The notes under the pieces are model-generated. The model made no database searches and had not been told where the DNA came from. It was given only the letters and a program-made list of their open reading frames with translations. Of a stretch of DNA of 64,000 bases, positions 44,025-55,915 are shown piece by piece. Numbering within the stretch: the stretch's first letter is position 1; every line of letters starts with the position of its first letter. A program made the translations under genes and the position numbers. This DNA is from Limnomonas spitsbergensis (taxonomy: Eukaryota > Chlorophyta > Chlorophyceae > Chlamydomonadales): the NCBI GenBank assembly GCA_037349105.1, contig JAYJMM010000124.1, positions 2,092,001 through 2,156,000 on the forward strand. The letters are read 5' to 3'.

Positions 44025-44360
44025 CCCCTGAACCCTGAACATGAGTTTGGACCTTATCCTTCCCAAGGCATGCAGAGACCCCGCTATAGCCTTTGAAACC
44101 ATTACAACATCAACTATCAAGTGCAACTCTCTAACCCTGAACCCTCCAGGCCAGGCTACTTGCCATCAACGCATCGCAGTAGAAGGACCACCAGGCCGAT
44201 CGCGTGGTTGCTACGGATGAGCTGGCATCTGCTCAGCAGCTTCCGCCCTCTCCTGGTACGGATCCGCCGCTGGACGGTGTCTATCCATGATGGGCTGATG
44301 GCTGACGCGCTGCTCCAGAGGAAAGTCAGAAATTGCTGAGTAACTGCCTGTATGAGCTGG
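44025..44360 (+). pseudogene. Relic of the LPED-like peptide block, unit B copy
   Basis: Duplicate of 9655-9990 with the same stop codon. Confidence 0.4.
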
Positions 44361-44744
44361 CTTTCATGCTGCTCCAGAGGAGCTGTCCTACAAATGTGGG
44401 CATGAGGGGCCACGTAGCTGCATGCTCAAGGCTTCTGTGCTTCTCCAGTTGAGCAATCATACAGGTGATGCATGAGGGTGTGAACGGCAGAAGCTACCGA
44501 ACAGCTGCATGCAGGTGTGTCAAGGCTTCTGTGTTTCACTAGTTGAACAGTCATACCAATATGGTCACGGCGGTGGGGAACAGCACAAGCTGCCGAACAC
44601 CTGTGTATATGAAACCATGAGGGTGTGAGAAAGTGAAGACCTAAGGGTGGGTGGGAAACTCTCACATGCATGCAAGTGTGTCCATATGGGGAATTCACAC
44701 ATTTTAATACAGCTGCACCTGGTCTTCCCGTATCAATTGAAGTG

Positions 44745-44922
44745 CGCACCATACCACTGCACCCTACCACTGCACCATACCACTGCACCCTACCACTACA
44801 CCATACCACTACACCATACCACTGCACCCTACCACTACACCATACCACTGCACCCTACCACTACACAATACCACTGCACCCTACCACTACACCATACCAC
44901 TGCACCCTACCACCGCACCATA
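44745..44922. repeat. 13-bp minisatellite, unit B copy
   Basis: Same length as in A, but the GCAACC units are GCACCC here, so the monomers have been altered or homogenised without a change in copy number. Confidence 0.9.
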
Positions 44923-45605
44923 GGATCCTTGTGGGCATGGCGGGCCCACCAGGCCACCTGAGGAGGAATGGCTGGTAGCCGCACCGGGCTGATGGGCACC
45001 AAAGCTTGACTGGCCTACGGGCGTTGGCCCCAGCAACAGGGCTGGCTGCACCAAGTTGAAGGATGTTTTTTTCTGAAGTGTACCGCAACTGAAGTAACGT
45101 AACAATGTGTGAACTAAAATGAATACAAAAAGAAAAAACGTGAATTTGCAGGTGCGTGCACGTGCTCTGCTCAATGGATTGTAAAAATTCATATGCATGC
45201 TTGAGCCCTATACCCTATGGGTTGGTGCACAATCTGAAATATGTGTGCCTTCCTGCAGGCATGCGCATGTGTTGCCCATGGTTGACGGCCAAACAGGGCG
45301 CCTCTTCTGCTGCACCTGTTACTGCTGAGTCTGCGCCCGGGGGCGGTGCTGGCCTGGCGGTGCTAGCTCCTGGAACGCAGCTGCCTGTGTTATTTTTAGT
45401 GGTTACCGGACCCTCATTGATGGGCCCTGCTGCGGCTTCCCCTGGGCCGAGTGACGCCAACCCTGGATCGGCCTCCGGCCGGAGGCCCGAGCAGCAGGGC
45501 TGGCCGAGCCAGGAACTGGTGGCCGTAGGCCACAGTGTAGCTGACATGTAGCTAAAAGTGATGCGGTAACCACTGCAAAAACACTGGCAGCTGCAGGACA
45601 TCACG

Positions 45606-45646
45606 TTGGTCAATGACGTTACCCCTCGGGCCATGCTGAAAAACAG
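45606..45646 (-). mobile_element. Inverted LINE tail fragment, unit B copy
   Basis: Same sequence and orientation as 11236-11276. Confidence 0.5.
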
Positions 45647-45989
45647 GACATCACGTTTGTGATGATTCACTAGTGGTCTCTCGCGGCAGACATGCGCTGC
45701 TGTTGATGCAAGGTGCGGATTTCTGAAGGATTTCCGTACCTTTTAAATTTGTAACCTAAATCGACATCAAGGAAAGTGGTAGGGAGAGGCCAATAGCGTG
45801 CTGCTTTTAAATCCAGGTGCGGATGGTATGAGGTGGCAGGCCCGCTGAGAGGGGCTGGTGGCGGGAGGAGGGGAGCTAAGGGAGGGACGGGGCAGGGTGC
45901 TGCTATCGACTCCATGTGCGGATGCCTCAGGGATTTCTTAACCTTGAAACCTCAGCCTGGTGATATAAAACATGAGCTGACGGTAGGCA

Positions 45990-46220
45990 TTCTCAGTGTT
46001 TCTTTTTTATACTGGGCTAGGCCGGTGGGGTGGGGATCCATCAGTGCTTCTTTCCATTATCTGGAGGGGGTGTTTTTCTGTGTCCTTTGTGCTCCTCTCT
46101 GTCTTTCTTCCTGCCTTAAGTTATTTCCTTCTTCCTCCCAAGAATCCCAACGAGACAGTTGGGCGCCCCCCGAGGCCGAGCCTTTTTGAGCAGGGCCAAA
46201 GATGTAACATCATTGACTAG
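45990..46220 (+). mobile_element. LINE 3' tail fragment, unit B copy
   Basis: Duplicate of 11620-11850. Confidence 0.55.
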
Positions 46221-46355
46221 GCCAGGTGCCATGTCGGTGCCGCACCCCTTGATTGCAAATCTGATTCTTCCTTCCCCCAACTTCACAGTTGGCTGCCCAC
46301 GCGGGGAGGTAGCTCGAGGAGGTTACGGGCCCTCTACGCTACCCGGTACTCCCCA

Positions 46356-46661
46356 TACGGAAAACGGCAATACGCATTTTAATTGCCGTTTTCCGTAAGG
46401 GCTGCGCCCTTTACCGTCTGTTTCACAAATTGAGCCCTTAGAGCCACTTCGCCCTATGCGTCTTTAAAGAGTTGGAGGGCCAATTCTCTAAAGACGTAAA
46501 AGCGCGGCGCGCTTCCACCGTCCTGGGACCCAAATTTAATTCTTGGGGCCCCCTTACCGTCTGGGACCCAAATTGGGTGAATACTGCCCTGCCCTCACCT
46601 ACTGTGAGGAGCAGGGCGGTATTCACCCCTCGCACAAAATTAGGGTCCCAGGCGGTAAGGG
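46356..46661. repeat. Hairpin cluster, unit B copy
   Basis: All three inverted repeats of 11986-12291 are unchanged. Confidence 0.75.
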
Positions 46662-47786
46662 TGCTTTGCACTAGGTAAGGGTAGAGAGGCGCCTTTGGCT
46701 GCTGCACTGCACCGCGTTCGTCGCATGGCAAGCAAGGTGGGCCTCAGACGCCATCTTCCAACCCGCATCATGTTGGCAGCTGTGTACGCAGCGCCTGCGG
46801 CCAACTATGGCGACTTGGTGTTGGCCACCAGTCACCTTCGGCCGCGGCAATGTCTCTCCAGCAAAATGCAGTCCAGCTTGCTTCAGCACCTACGCCAGGC
46901 TGCGGGGCTACCTGCATCAGCCGCCAGTTGGGGAGTCTTGAGAGAGCTGCAGCTCCAGCCACTACAGCGAGACTGGTGGACCCATATCCTCCGCTTCTAC
47001 AATGCAGCGGTGGCACCGGCGGCACAGCAATACAGCCCTCTCATGGCTGAAGCCATGGCAGCAGATATGCAGCTTGCAGTCAGCCAGGGCACTGGCGGCC
47101 GCACATGGTGCTTTGATCTGCTGGGTGCATTAGAGGTGCTGGATCGGGGGACAGCCGCCCCCACCTTGCGCGAGGCAGCAGCTGCCCTACAGAGCCTACC
47201 TGTCACAAAGGTGTTGGCACTCGTTGACGCAGCCTACGAACAAGCACGGCTGGACGCAAGCGGCGGTGGGGACCCCGGGGCCCCTACTACCCAGCACAGA
47301 TATGCGGCGACCTACCGCGCCTGGTTCCAGGCCACGGCGGGTGCCGTGCTGGCGCAAGCCAAGCGCCGCACGAGCCAAAGGGAGTGTGCTTGTGTGCGCA
47401 TACATTTGCGACTGCGGCTCGGCGCGATCAGCACCGCTGATACCAGAGGACGGCGCAACGGTCTGCAGCGAGAGGAACGCTGCTGCCAGCGGTGTTGGGC
47501 ACGGGGGGATAGCGAGCAGGTGGAGGATGCGCTACATGTGTGCTTCCAGTGCCCTAGTGTCAGGGAGCAGTTACGGGAGCGGGGTTGGGCAGGTCCTCCG
47601 GGCGCTGCCAATAACTTCCACCAGCTGTACCAGGCTGAGCAGGGGTGGGATGCACTTGCTTTTGTGGACTGTGCTGTGGGCATTGTTGAGGGTTTGTCTC
47701 CAGGGATTCTGAGGCGCCGGTGTTGTTTGCCTTTCTGGCCTTCCCTTTTGACCCTTTCTTTTCGTTGTTGTTTGCCCCCTTTTTAG
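46656..47786 (+). CDS. LINE-like reverse transcriptase C-terminal fragment, open (unit B)
   Basis: Open frame of about 375 codons; no ATG marks a true start near its 5' edge. The segment RIMLAAVYAAPAANYGDLVL followed by a helical region (HLRQAAGLPASAASWGVLRE) fits the post-polymerase domain of non-LTR retrotransposons, where a P-x-x-NYG/YG(A/S)E-like turn is followed by a helix and an ELQ..PL segment. The C-terminus has a CxxC...HxCxxC zinc-knuckle (CCQRCW...EDALHVCFQCP). The catalytic polymerase and the endonuclease are absent, so it is a 5'-truncated relic that happens to be open. The fourfold recurrence of this C-terminus in the window marks an abundant family. Confidence 0.65.
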
Positions 47787-47809
47787 TTTCTTCTCTTCTC
47801 CCTTCTGAT

Positions 47810-48070
47810 CAGTGGGGCGCCCTTGCGGCCAAGCAGGGGTGGGATACGAATCATACGATACGTGGACTTTTCTTTTCCCAGAGGCTTTGTTGAGGGCTAG
47901 TCTCTAGTGGAACTTAGGTGTTGGACTTGGTCTTCTCTGCCTTCCCGGCCTCTCCTTTTGTTCCTCCTCCCCCTTTTTCTTTTAGTGTCTTCTTTTCTCC
48001 CCTCTGAACAGTTGAGCGCCCACGCGGCCGAGCTCTGAGCGGGTCCAGAGGTGTAACGTTTTTGACTAAA
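47810..48070 (+). mobile_element. LINE 3' UTR and tail, unit B
   Basis: Duplicate of 13440-13700. Confidence 0.6.
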
Positions 48071-49088
48071 AAACAGCCCTACGGCCGGTGGGCTCATGCT
48101 GCACCAGGCCATCCTTGGCCACAAGCTGTGTTCAAACCCTCATACCTTAAATCACAAAAAACGGCAAAGCTAGTTTACATCACAGTGGACACGTCAGAAT
48201 ATCGAGCCTAGCTAGTACTGGAATCCGTGTGCCAATGTGCCGAGAGAGCTTCACGTTTTAAAATGGTCAGACGGCCGAAGGGATGTAAGACACACTCGGA
48301 TCCTCAGTCAAAGAGAGCGTAACATTGGTCTGCATGCAGCCATACGTAAGCACCGTAACCAACGGGCTTTCGAAAATGAACAATTTAAGAAGCAGGACTA
48401 GGCCAAGAAAGACAGGGGTTCAAAATGAGGCACACAGCAAACAACAAACAGACTCTTGCTCCAATTTAACAACAAGAACACGGGCCGTCATCACTCAGCC
48501 TTATTCAAATTAATCAGAATAGCATGCGTTCGGGAACTGGTGGGCGTCCACTCGCAGAAAGTAAACAGCACCGGGCCCAAGGCAGCAAAGTAGGGATGCC
48601 GCCGCCAACACTCAGCCGGCTCCAAATCCGGGGGCCAAATATATTCACACTTCACAACCACCTAAGTAAACACGGGCTGCAAACAAAATGGAAGCTCTTC
48701 CAATTTTATCTTTCATACCCTTACCTGATGTCATCATCATCATCCGGCAACATTGACATCCCCAATTACTGCAAGGGCCTAAGACATTATAGCCAATCAG
48801 CCTACCATGAACATGCATATCGCAGATGTGTCACCACCACCAAACCCAGCTAGTATGTGGGGTCCTTCAATATAGCCAGGCTAACCACAACCACCAGTGA
48901 AACCCACTGATCAGTCCAGATCCGCTCCTGCCCTTGACCCCAGCCCCACTATCTGGCCTTGATGCAGGATCGCCCCCTAACACCAACGGCAACGAAGGGC
49001 GGCTGAGAGGAGGGGAACAAACCCATCACACTAGGAGTGCATGAGATTTTTCGCCTACGTACATCCCACATCAGACGACAAAAAATAT
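48071..49088. other. Spacer downstream of the LRR gene, unit B
   Basis: Duplicate of 13701-14718 with scattered substitutions, for example near 48690 and 48848. No supported gene. Confidence 0.5.
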
Positions 49089-50970
49089 TCAGTAAATTTT
49101 CAGTCCAGTGCAAGCAGCTAGAGGGGCCAACAGGTCCTTGATTCCCAATCTTGGGGAGAGGGAGAGGGTAAGGGCGAAGCTTGGGCTGAAGCAGAGCTCT
49201 TGCAGACAGGCACACGCAGCCAGATGGACCAGGTCCTGGACTCTGTGACAACCGATTAACCTGAGCGTTTTTAGTCCAGTGCATGCGGCCAAAGGGGCCA
49301 AGTCCTGGACTTGAGCACAGTAGCTGAAGCTGAGAGTTTGCAGAGAAGTACACGAGGATAGAGGGGTAAGGTGACTTAGGTCATGCACTCCATCACAATT
49401 TTCGAAGCTGAGAAGTTGCAGACCAGTGCATGCAGCCAGAGGTGACAGATCAGCAACTTTGTCACAACCTATAAAGCTGAGTGTCTGCAGTCCAGTGAAA
49501 GAAGCCAATGGGGTCAGGTCCTCGACATGAGACCCATATACCGTACTGCTACTTTCATTTGGGAGTTCGACTTTGGGGGTAGCAACCCCCAATAGTAGCA
49601 CCTTCGATATTAGGGGTCCGCGCGAACCCCCAAAGTCGAATCACCACACATTTTCCAACGCAAGTGTGGAATTTGAGTGATACACCGCCGACACTTACCA
49701 GCTCAGTCTAAAATAATCAACCCCCAAAGTCGTATCACCAGAATGTATTGCATGCTTTTGGGAACCCCCAAAGTAACCCCCCAGAGTAGTTTAAAAGGCC
49801 TCAAAACGGACCCCCAAAGGCATCGAACTCCCAAATGAAAGTAGCAGTACGGTAAGCTGAGTGTCTGAAGTCCAGTGAAAGGGGTCAGGTTCCCGAGCTG
49901 ATACCCATCAATGCTGAGTGTATGCAGTCCAGTGCAATAAGCCAATGGGGTCAGGTCCTCGACCTGACTCCGAGAACAGCTGACATTCTGCAGTCCAGTA
50001 CAAGAAGCCAATGGGGTCAGGTCCTCAACATGGCTCCCATTAATGCTGAATGTATGCAGTCCAGTGCAATAAGCCAATGGGGTCAGGTCCTCAACATGGC
50101 TCCCATTAATGCTGAGATTCTGCAGTCCAGTACAAGAAGCCAATGGGGTCAGGTCCTCAACATGGCTCCCATTAATGCTGAGTGTATGCAGTCCAGTGCA
50201 ATAAGCCAATGGGGTCAGGGCCAAAGGTATCAGGTTCTCCACCTCACACCTATCAAAGCTGAGCGTCTGCAGTCCAGTGCATGTGGCAAGAGGTGTCAGG
50301 TCGTGCACTCCATCACAATCACAGAAGCTGAGAGATTGAAGTCGAGTGCATGTGGCCAGAGGGGTCAGGTCCTTCAACCGGCACCTATCAAAGCTGAGCG
50401 TCTGCAGTCCAGTGCATGTGGCTAGAGGTGTCAGATCATGCACTCCATCACAATCACAGAAGCTGAGAGATTGAAGTCGAGTGCATGTGGCCAGAGGGGT
50501 CAGGTTCTCCACCTCACACATATCAAAGCTGATTGTCTGCAGTCCAGTGCATGTGGCCAGAGGTGTCAGATCATGCACTCCATCACAAGCATGGAAGCTG
50601 AGAGATTGAAGTCGAGTGTATGTTGCTAGAGGTTGGAGATCCTTGAATCCACAGTTGTTGAACTGAAGGGTGCGCAATCTGGTGCCCAGACTACCCAGGG
50701 CCTGAGGAGTCAGCTTCATAAAGCGCGCACTGTTGAAGGTGATCGAGATCATACTTGGAAATTTGCAGAAGAAATCGGTTTGGAAGCGAGCCTCTGGATA
50801 CACTGCTGAAGCATAGCCGGAGATATTTCTTCCCCAGGTGAGAGCCTTCGCTACCGAGTTCACCGCATTGCGGAAGGCGCGGCAGGCTGCCCAGACTGGT
50901 GTCTTGCCGTCATCCCCGTCAACACAGGAGACGATGGTGTCTAACACACCAGGTGGAAGGTCCAGGATGC
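49089..50970 (-). pseudogene. F-box-like LRR gene, unit B, split by a MITE
   Basis: Same gene as 14719-16286 with a 312-bp element (49541-49852) inside about the twelfth repeat. Reading from 50970, the frame runs through the first eleven repeats, enters the element and stops at 49703-49705. The remaining seven repeats (49540 down to 49089) stay open but are cut off. Outside the element the copy also carries replacements: Tyr to Cys in the F-box-like part (SYVDG to SCVDG), Gly to Asp (SIGGY to SIDGY), Leu to Phe in one repeat, Gly to Cys near the C-terminus. If the element were spliced out the protein might survive; no clear intron ends coincide with it. Confidence 0.85.
49541..49852. mobile_element. 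312-bp MITE with 30-bp terminal inverted repeats and TA target duplication
   Basis: Unit A reads GACCCATATAAGCTGAG; unit B reads GACCCATA-TA, then the element, then TA-AGCTGAG. The ends are perfect inverted repeats (49541-49570 and 49823-49852, starting CCGTACTGCTACTTTCATTT). Inside are four copies of ACCCCCAAAG (near 49625, 49716, 49766, 49810), two of them followed by TCG(A/T)ATCACCA. There is no coding capacity. The TA duplication fits the Tc1/mariner superfamily as the source of transposase. It is the only copy in the window. Confidence 0.92.
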
Positions 50971-51510
50971 CTGAGAGCAAGGGCGGTGAAATAAACAAAT
51001 CAAACTTGCATTTGTATTTCCTTCCAGGGACTTCAGGACTTCATACACAAATTCTGGATTTGAGGGACCAGATTCCTGACACCAGGTTGCATTTTATGGC
51101 ATGAGCATCCTAGCATCTTGATACTTGCGAATATTCTACCCAAACTCAAACTGTGATTTCCAGTGGTGAGGGCACAGGTATGTGGATTACGGTACACACG
51201 TTACACTAATTTTCATGTTCTATCACCCACCTGTCAGATGATCGGTCACGTCTAAACCTGTAGCTCCGGGTTCAACCACATTGGCGAACCTTGCCGGCTC
51301 TTGGCCTACACATGCATGCAAAACAGCAAGTCGGCAATTATGACGAGGGGCAGGATCTAAGGTGCCGCTCCCCATGCTGAAACAAAATTAAAAGATGATC
51401 GAAGCATACAAGAATCTACGGGGACCAAGAGACCAGGCAGTGCACTTAGGCAGCCAGATGCCCAGGCAGCCAGATGAGCACCCCAATGGCCCAATCTAGT
51501 ACTTCCAGGC

Positions 51511-51641
51511 CACAGTGAACTTCTCTGAAAGAAGTTCTTTGAAAGAACTCTTCTTTGAACTCTTGGACTCTTCTTTGAAGCACTCTTTGAAATAACCCTT
51601 CTTTGAGAGACCTTCTTTGAAAGAAGCTGAAGATAAATGTA
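51511..51641. repeat. CTTTGAAAGAA irregular repeat, unit B
   Basis: Same as 16860-16990 with two or three substitutions. Confidence 0.7.
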
Positions 51642-51824
51642 CCCCAAAGCCCCCCATTGAGTGAAGATTGGGATTGGTCCCTTCACTGTGCTCCATCATG
51701 GCAGCCTTTTGAGGTTAATACCACCTTACAGCCCTAGCCATGGCCGAGAAGAAGCTGTACGCAAGCATTGGGGCTGGGGTAGCATGCAGCCCATCCATGC
51801 AGCCCAGGCATGTTGCCCAGGGTA

Positions 51825-52250
51825 ACCTGGTACGGAATACGGTACGGTTAAACGGTGCGGTACGGATACAGATACAGTACGGCCAAAATGGTCAGACAAG
51901 TAAGAAAATGGCCGACACGGTGTTTTAATACGGTACGGTATTGTTCAACGGTGCGATACGATACAGGAACGATACGGGATTGGACCCAAACGGTCGTACT
52001 GGGTAACCCTGATGTTGCCCAAGCATCCCATGTTGCCCATCCAGCCCATGCAACCTATGCTGTCCGTGCAGCCCATGTACCCCATGTAGCCCATGCTGTC
52101 CCTACATGCAGCCCATGCAGTGGTCATCCCTGATTTGTGTTCATCGTCATGCTAGATTCCCATGGCTCACAGCTCGACAGCTTTCACGAGACGTCCATTG
52201 TGTTCATACTTCATTGTCTTGAAGGAAATCGACGTGGATAGGCGCTCATG
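51825..52250. repeat. TACGGT and CCCATG short repeats, expanded in unit B
   Basis: Unit B has further TACGGTACGG/GATACGATACAGG repeats and then a CCCATGT(A/T)GCCCATGC-type array (about 52010-52130), roughly 330 bp that unit A lacks between 18185 and 18216. Confidence 0.6.
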
Positions 52251-52259
52251 CTCGCATTA

Positions 52260-53220
52260 ACCAGCTCAGTGCCCATCATGGGGTGAAGACCACATTGCCT
52301 CCAAGGCGATGAACCAAGGAGGACAGGTGACCATGCTCACGAATCAACCGGGTGAGGGGCCCAACTGGCCTCTTAGTTGGGTTTAAGTGTGAGCGCATTA
52401 GGTTTCAGAGCTGGATTTTCGTGAGGGTTCATGTGGTGTCTTTTATTTTGCTTGTTTCTTTTGCTTGGATTTTAGGAAGTAAGAGCCTGGCCACCCAACC
52501 CTAGAAAGCCCGAGACGTAAAAGCAAACAAACAGTGGACCTCATCGACAGCTGAGAAAAGGCGAGTAGGAACAGGAAAGGCACATGACCACCAAGCACTC
52601 ACACGGCCGCAATAAATCATGCGTACAATTTTACATCAAAGTCTGGAAAAAGGAGCTGGTACCTCACCTTGGCACCCCTCTAGCTAGAGCACGCTACCAG
52701 CCTACCACCATCCCCTCTCCACAAAGCGGCTGCAAATGTCTCCACCAAACCGAAAACGGCGTCCAGCCTTAAAAAGGAGACAAGAGCTGCCAGGGATCCA
52801 GAAAAGGAGTTGCCTGGACACCAAGAGGGAAAAGGGCAAAGTGGTCCCCAAAGCATGGCCGCCCACCCGCAAAGACACAACTTGCACACTAGCAGCCAGA
52901 AGGCCCTAACTACCCAGAGACCCTCACGACACAAAGCAAACACCGCAAACAGGGCATGCACAACCTAACCCAGGGACGAAATCGCCAAGGGGGCGAGATG
53001 GGGCGCAGCGACCCAAAGGTTCAAGTTGATTGCAAAGTATGTAGGGATGCCTCTCCGGGACCAGCTAGCACCAAAAGGCAGGGATTGAACGACATCTCAG
53101 TCAGCAGGGAGCATGAGGGCTCCAGATACTGAGACTAGGCGACCCCCCTCGTTCTGAGTATCGGGCGTCCTCAGGGCCTGTGAGACAAATAAGACAAGAC
53201 AGTAGATACCCTCCCCCGAG
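52260..53220. other. Gene-free stretch, unit B
   Basis: Matches 18210-19150 with more substitutions and indels than the first 17 kb of the unit shows; for example GTGAGGGGCC for GTGAGCGGCC at the possible donor, and added bases near 52700 and 52725. Confidence 0.4.
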
Positions 53221-53224
53221 TGCA

Positions 53225-53453
53225 GGTTAGGTCAAGAGACAGAAAAGCATGAAGGCCCTCTCCTCAGGAGTATCAGGGCCCCTTACAATCAAGATATAGT
53301 GGGAGAACAAGGCCCATGGCCAAGTTTGAGTGCAGGGTGGCTCGAGAGACAGGAGAACATGAAGGCCCTCTCCTCATTTCTCAGGAGTATCAGGGCCTCT
53401 AAAATCTTGATGTAATGGGAGAACAAGGCCCATGGGAAAGTGAAGGTGTAGGA
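53225..53453. repeat. ~117-bp tandem repeat, two copies, unit B
   Basis: As 19157-19385 with several substitutions. Confidence 0.75.
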
Positions 53454-53757
53454 CTGGCAGGGGGGAGGCAGGGGAGGCACCTGGCTGGGGTGATGGGGCC
53501 GTCGCCCCCCCCAATGAAGCCTCCGTCAGCCACAACGCTTCATACCACCCTTCCACATTTTGCTCTTCACATCACGGTGCTGTTGTCCAGCGCGTACCCG
53601 CCATCCTGCCTGTCTTCAGCCCCACCGCTGTCCACGACGCTTCATTCCTGTACCACTTCTTCATACCTCTTCACACCTCTTCATACCACATCTTCCACAT
53701 CTTAACATCTCTCTGTACCAAGGCTTTATTTCCCGGTGCCTACCCGTGAGTGCGGCC

Positions 53758-53943
53758 CCTCTGTCCCGCCCTGACGAACCCAGGAAGAGCTCCATATGCA
53801 GCAGCAGCGCGGAGGCCTTCAACATGTGCTCCGATGAGGACGATGACTAGGCCAAGGTGAGCGAGGTGGGGCGGGTGTGAAATCCAGGGTGTGAAATCCA
53901 GGGTGTGAAATCCAGGGTGTGAAATCCAGGGTGTGAAAGGCAA
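53758..53943 (+). repeat. CSD-like relic block and 14-bp array, unit B
   Basis: Same arrangement; the array has become more uniform (all monomers CCAGGGTGTGAAAT) than in A, where one reads TCGAGGG. Confidence 0.6.
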
Positions 53944-54108
53944 TATCTGGGCCATTGTCATGACTGGGCATCATGTCGATCAGTCCTCGACAATCCTGCG
54001 CTTGCATGGCAGCTTCTGACATACCTTCTGGTACGGATCGGCCGCCGGACAGCTGCCTGTATGTGCTTCTACGCTGTAGCCATACAGGTGAGGGCATTAG
54101 GGTGCAGG

Positions 54109-55335
54109 CAGGTGCTTAGCCACTTTCCCCCGGCAGCCACTCTTCCCCCGCCAATACCGCCAGCCACTTCCCCCAGCAGCTTCCCCCAGCAGCTTCCCCC
54201 AGCTTCTCCCGGCCATAACCGCCCTCATTTATCCTGGAGACTATCGCCAGCCACTTTTCCCCGCCACTCCTGCCAGTCATCTTTTCGGGCCACTAGCGCC
54301 AGCCACTGCTCCCCCGCCCACTTTGCCCTGGCCACTGCCATCAGCCTCGTTTCCCTGCCCACTTTTCCACACCTACTTTTCCCTCTCCACTACCGCCTAT
54401 CATTTTCTGCCACCCACTTTTCCCTGTCCACTTTTCCCAGCCCACTTTTCCCAGCCCACTTTTCTGCCACCCACTTTTCCCCGCCACTACCGCCAACCAC
54501 TTTGCCTCCGGCCACTTTTTCCCAGCTACTACCGCGGCCACCTTTCCCCTTCGCTCTTCCCCTGCCACTTTTCCCTTGTCATTGCCACCAGCCACGTCTC
54601 CCATTCCACCTTCCCCTGGCCACTGCCACCAGCAACTTTTTCCTCCCCATTTATTTCAGGCCAATGCCACCAGCCACCTTTCTCTTGCCACTTTTTCCTT
54701 GGCCACAGCCACCCGCCATTTCCCCCCCTTCGCTCTTCCACGGCCACTTTTCCCGCTACCTTTTCCCTGGCCACTGCCGCCAACCACTTTTCCCCGGCCA
54801 TTTCCCGGCAAATGTCGCCAGCCAGAATTTCCCCTACCACTTTCCCCCACAAATTCCCCTAGCTGGCCGATGCGGCAGGGGGAAGTGGCTGGCGGTAGTC
54901 AGCCACTTTTCCCCAGCCTAATCCACCAACCACTTTTCCCCACAAATTTCCCCAGCCACCTCGCCAGCCATCTTCCCCCCCACCCACCTTCCCCCCACCC
55001 ACCTTCCCCCCCCCCACCTTCCCCCCACCACCTAACCTCGGTAAATGCCGCCAGCCATTTCCCCCCTCCACTTATTCCCCGCCACTGCCACCAGCCACTT
55101 TTCCCCTGTCGCGACCGCTAGCCACTTTTCCCCCGCCACTTTTCCCGGCTACAGCCGCAAGCCACTTTCCCCTGTCACTTTTTCCCTACCCACTACCGAC
55201 AGCCACTTTTTCCCCAGCCACTGCCGCCAGCAACTTCCCTCCATCCAATTCCGCCCGGCCATTACCGCACGCAACCTTTCCCCAGGACGCTACCGCCCGC
55301 CTCTTTACCCCCACCCAATGTTCCTTGCCACTGCC
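54109..55335. repeat. C-rich degenerate array, unit B second copy
   Basis: Counterpart of 20041-21250 with local differences: repeated CCCCCAGCAGCTT at 54170-54195 and repeated CCCAGCCCACTTTT at 54433-54462, where A has other expansions. Confidence 0.85.
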
Positions 55336-55364
55336 ACCGCCACACGTTTCACACTAGGCCAGGT

Positions 55365-55915
55365 GTCATGCTGTTGTGGCGCCCCTACTGTAGATATGAA
55401 AGCTTCAGGATGCCTTTTGTCCCCTTTTGCCCCTAAGCAGTTTCTAGGTTCCTCACACCCTCCTCGCCGCCGCCGACCACAAAACTTCCTGCTGAGCCGT
55501 CAGTCTGTTGTTCCCTGGCATGGATCCGCCATTGATCCTGCCCTCACCCTGCAGCTGCCACACTGCCTCAAACCATATTCTCAATTCCTCACACATTTCC
55601 TTACTGCAGACCTACCGAACTGGGCGGACCCGCCGTAACTGCCAGTTTTCTACAGCTCTACGCCACCGCTGGCCACACCGCTTCATACCAACCAGGGCGG
55701 ACCCGCTGTAACTGCCTGTTTTCTTTGCCACCGCTGGGCACACTGCTTCATACCAACTTTGTACATCACTGCTCTGCCGCCCGACATGTACCCACCATTG
55801 CAGCCTGCCTTCCGCCCCGTCCCAGGGAGCCCAGTCTCTGCTATATTTGCAGAACAGCAGAGGCAGCGCAGCGGTCTCCAACCTGTGCTCTGAAAAGAAC
55901 CAGGGAAAAGTCAAG
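55365..55915 (+). pseudogene. Spacer repeats ending in a CSD-like relic block, unit B
   Basis: Counterpart of 21290-21835. The relic reads SAAVSNLCSEKNQGKVK and is followed by AAGGTGAAC, the first base group of the local 43-bp monomer. Confidence 0.45.
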
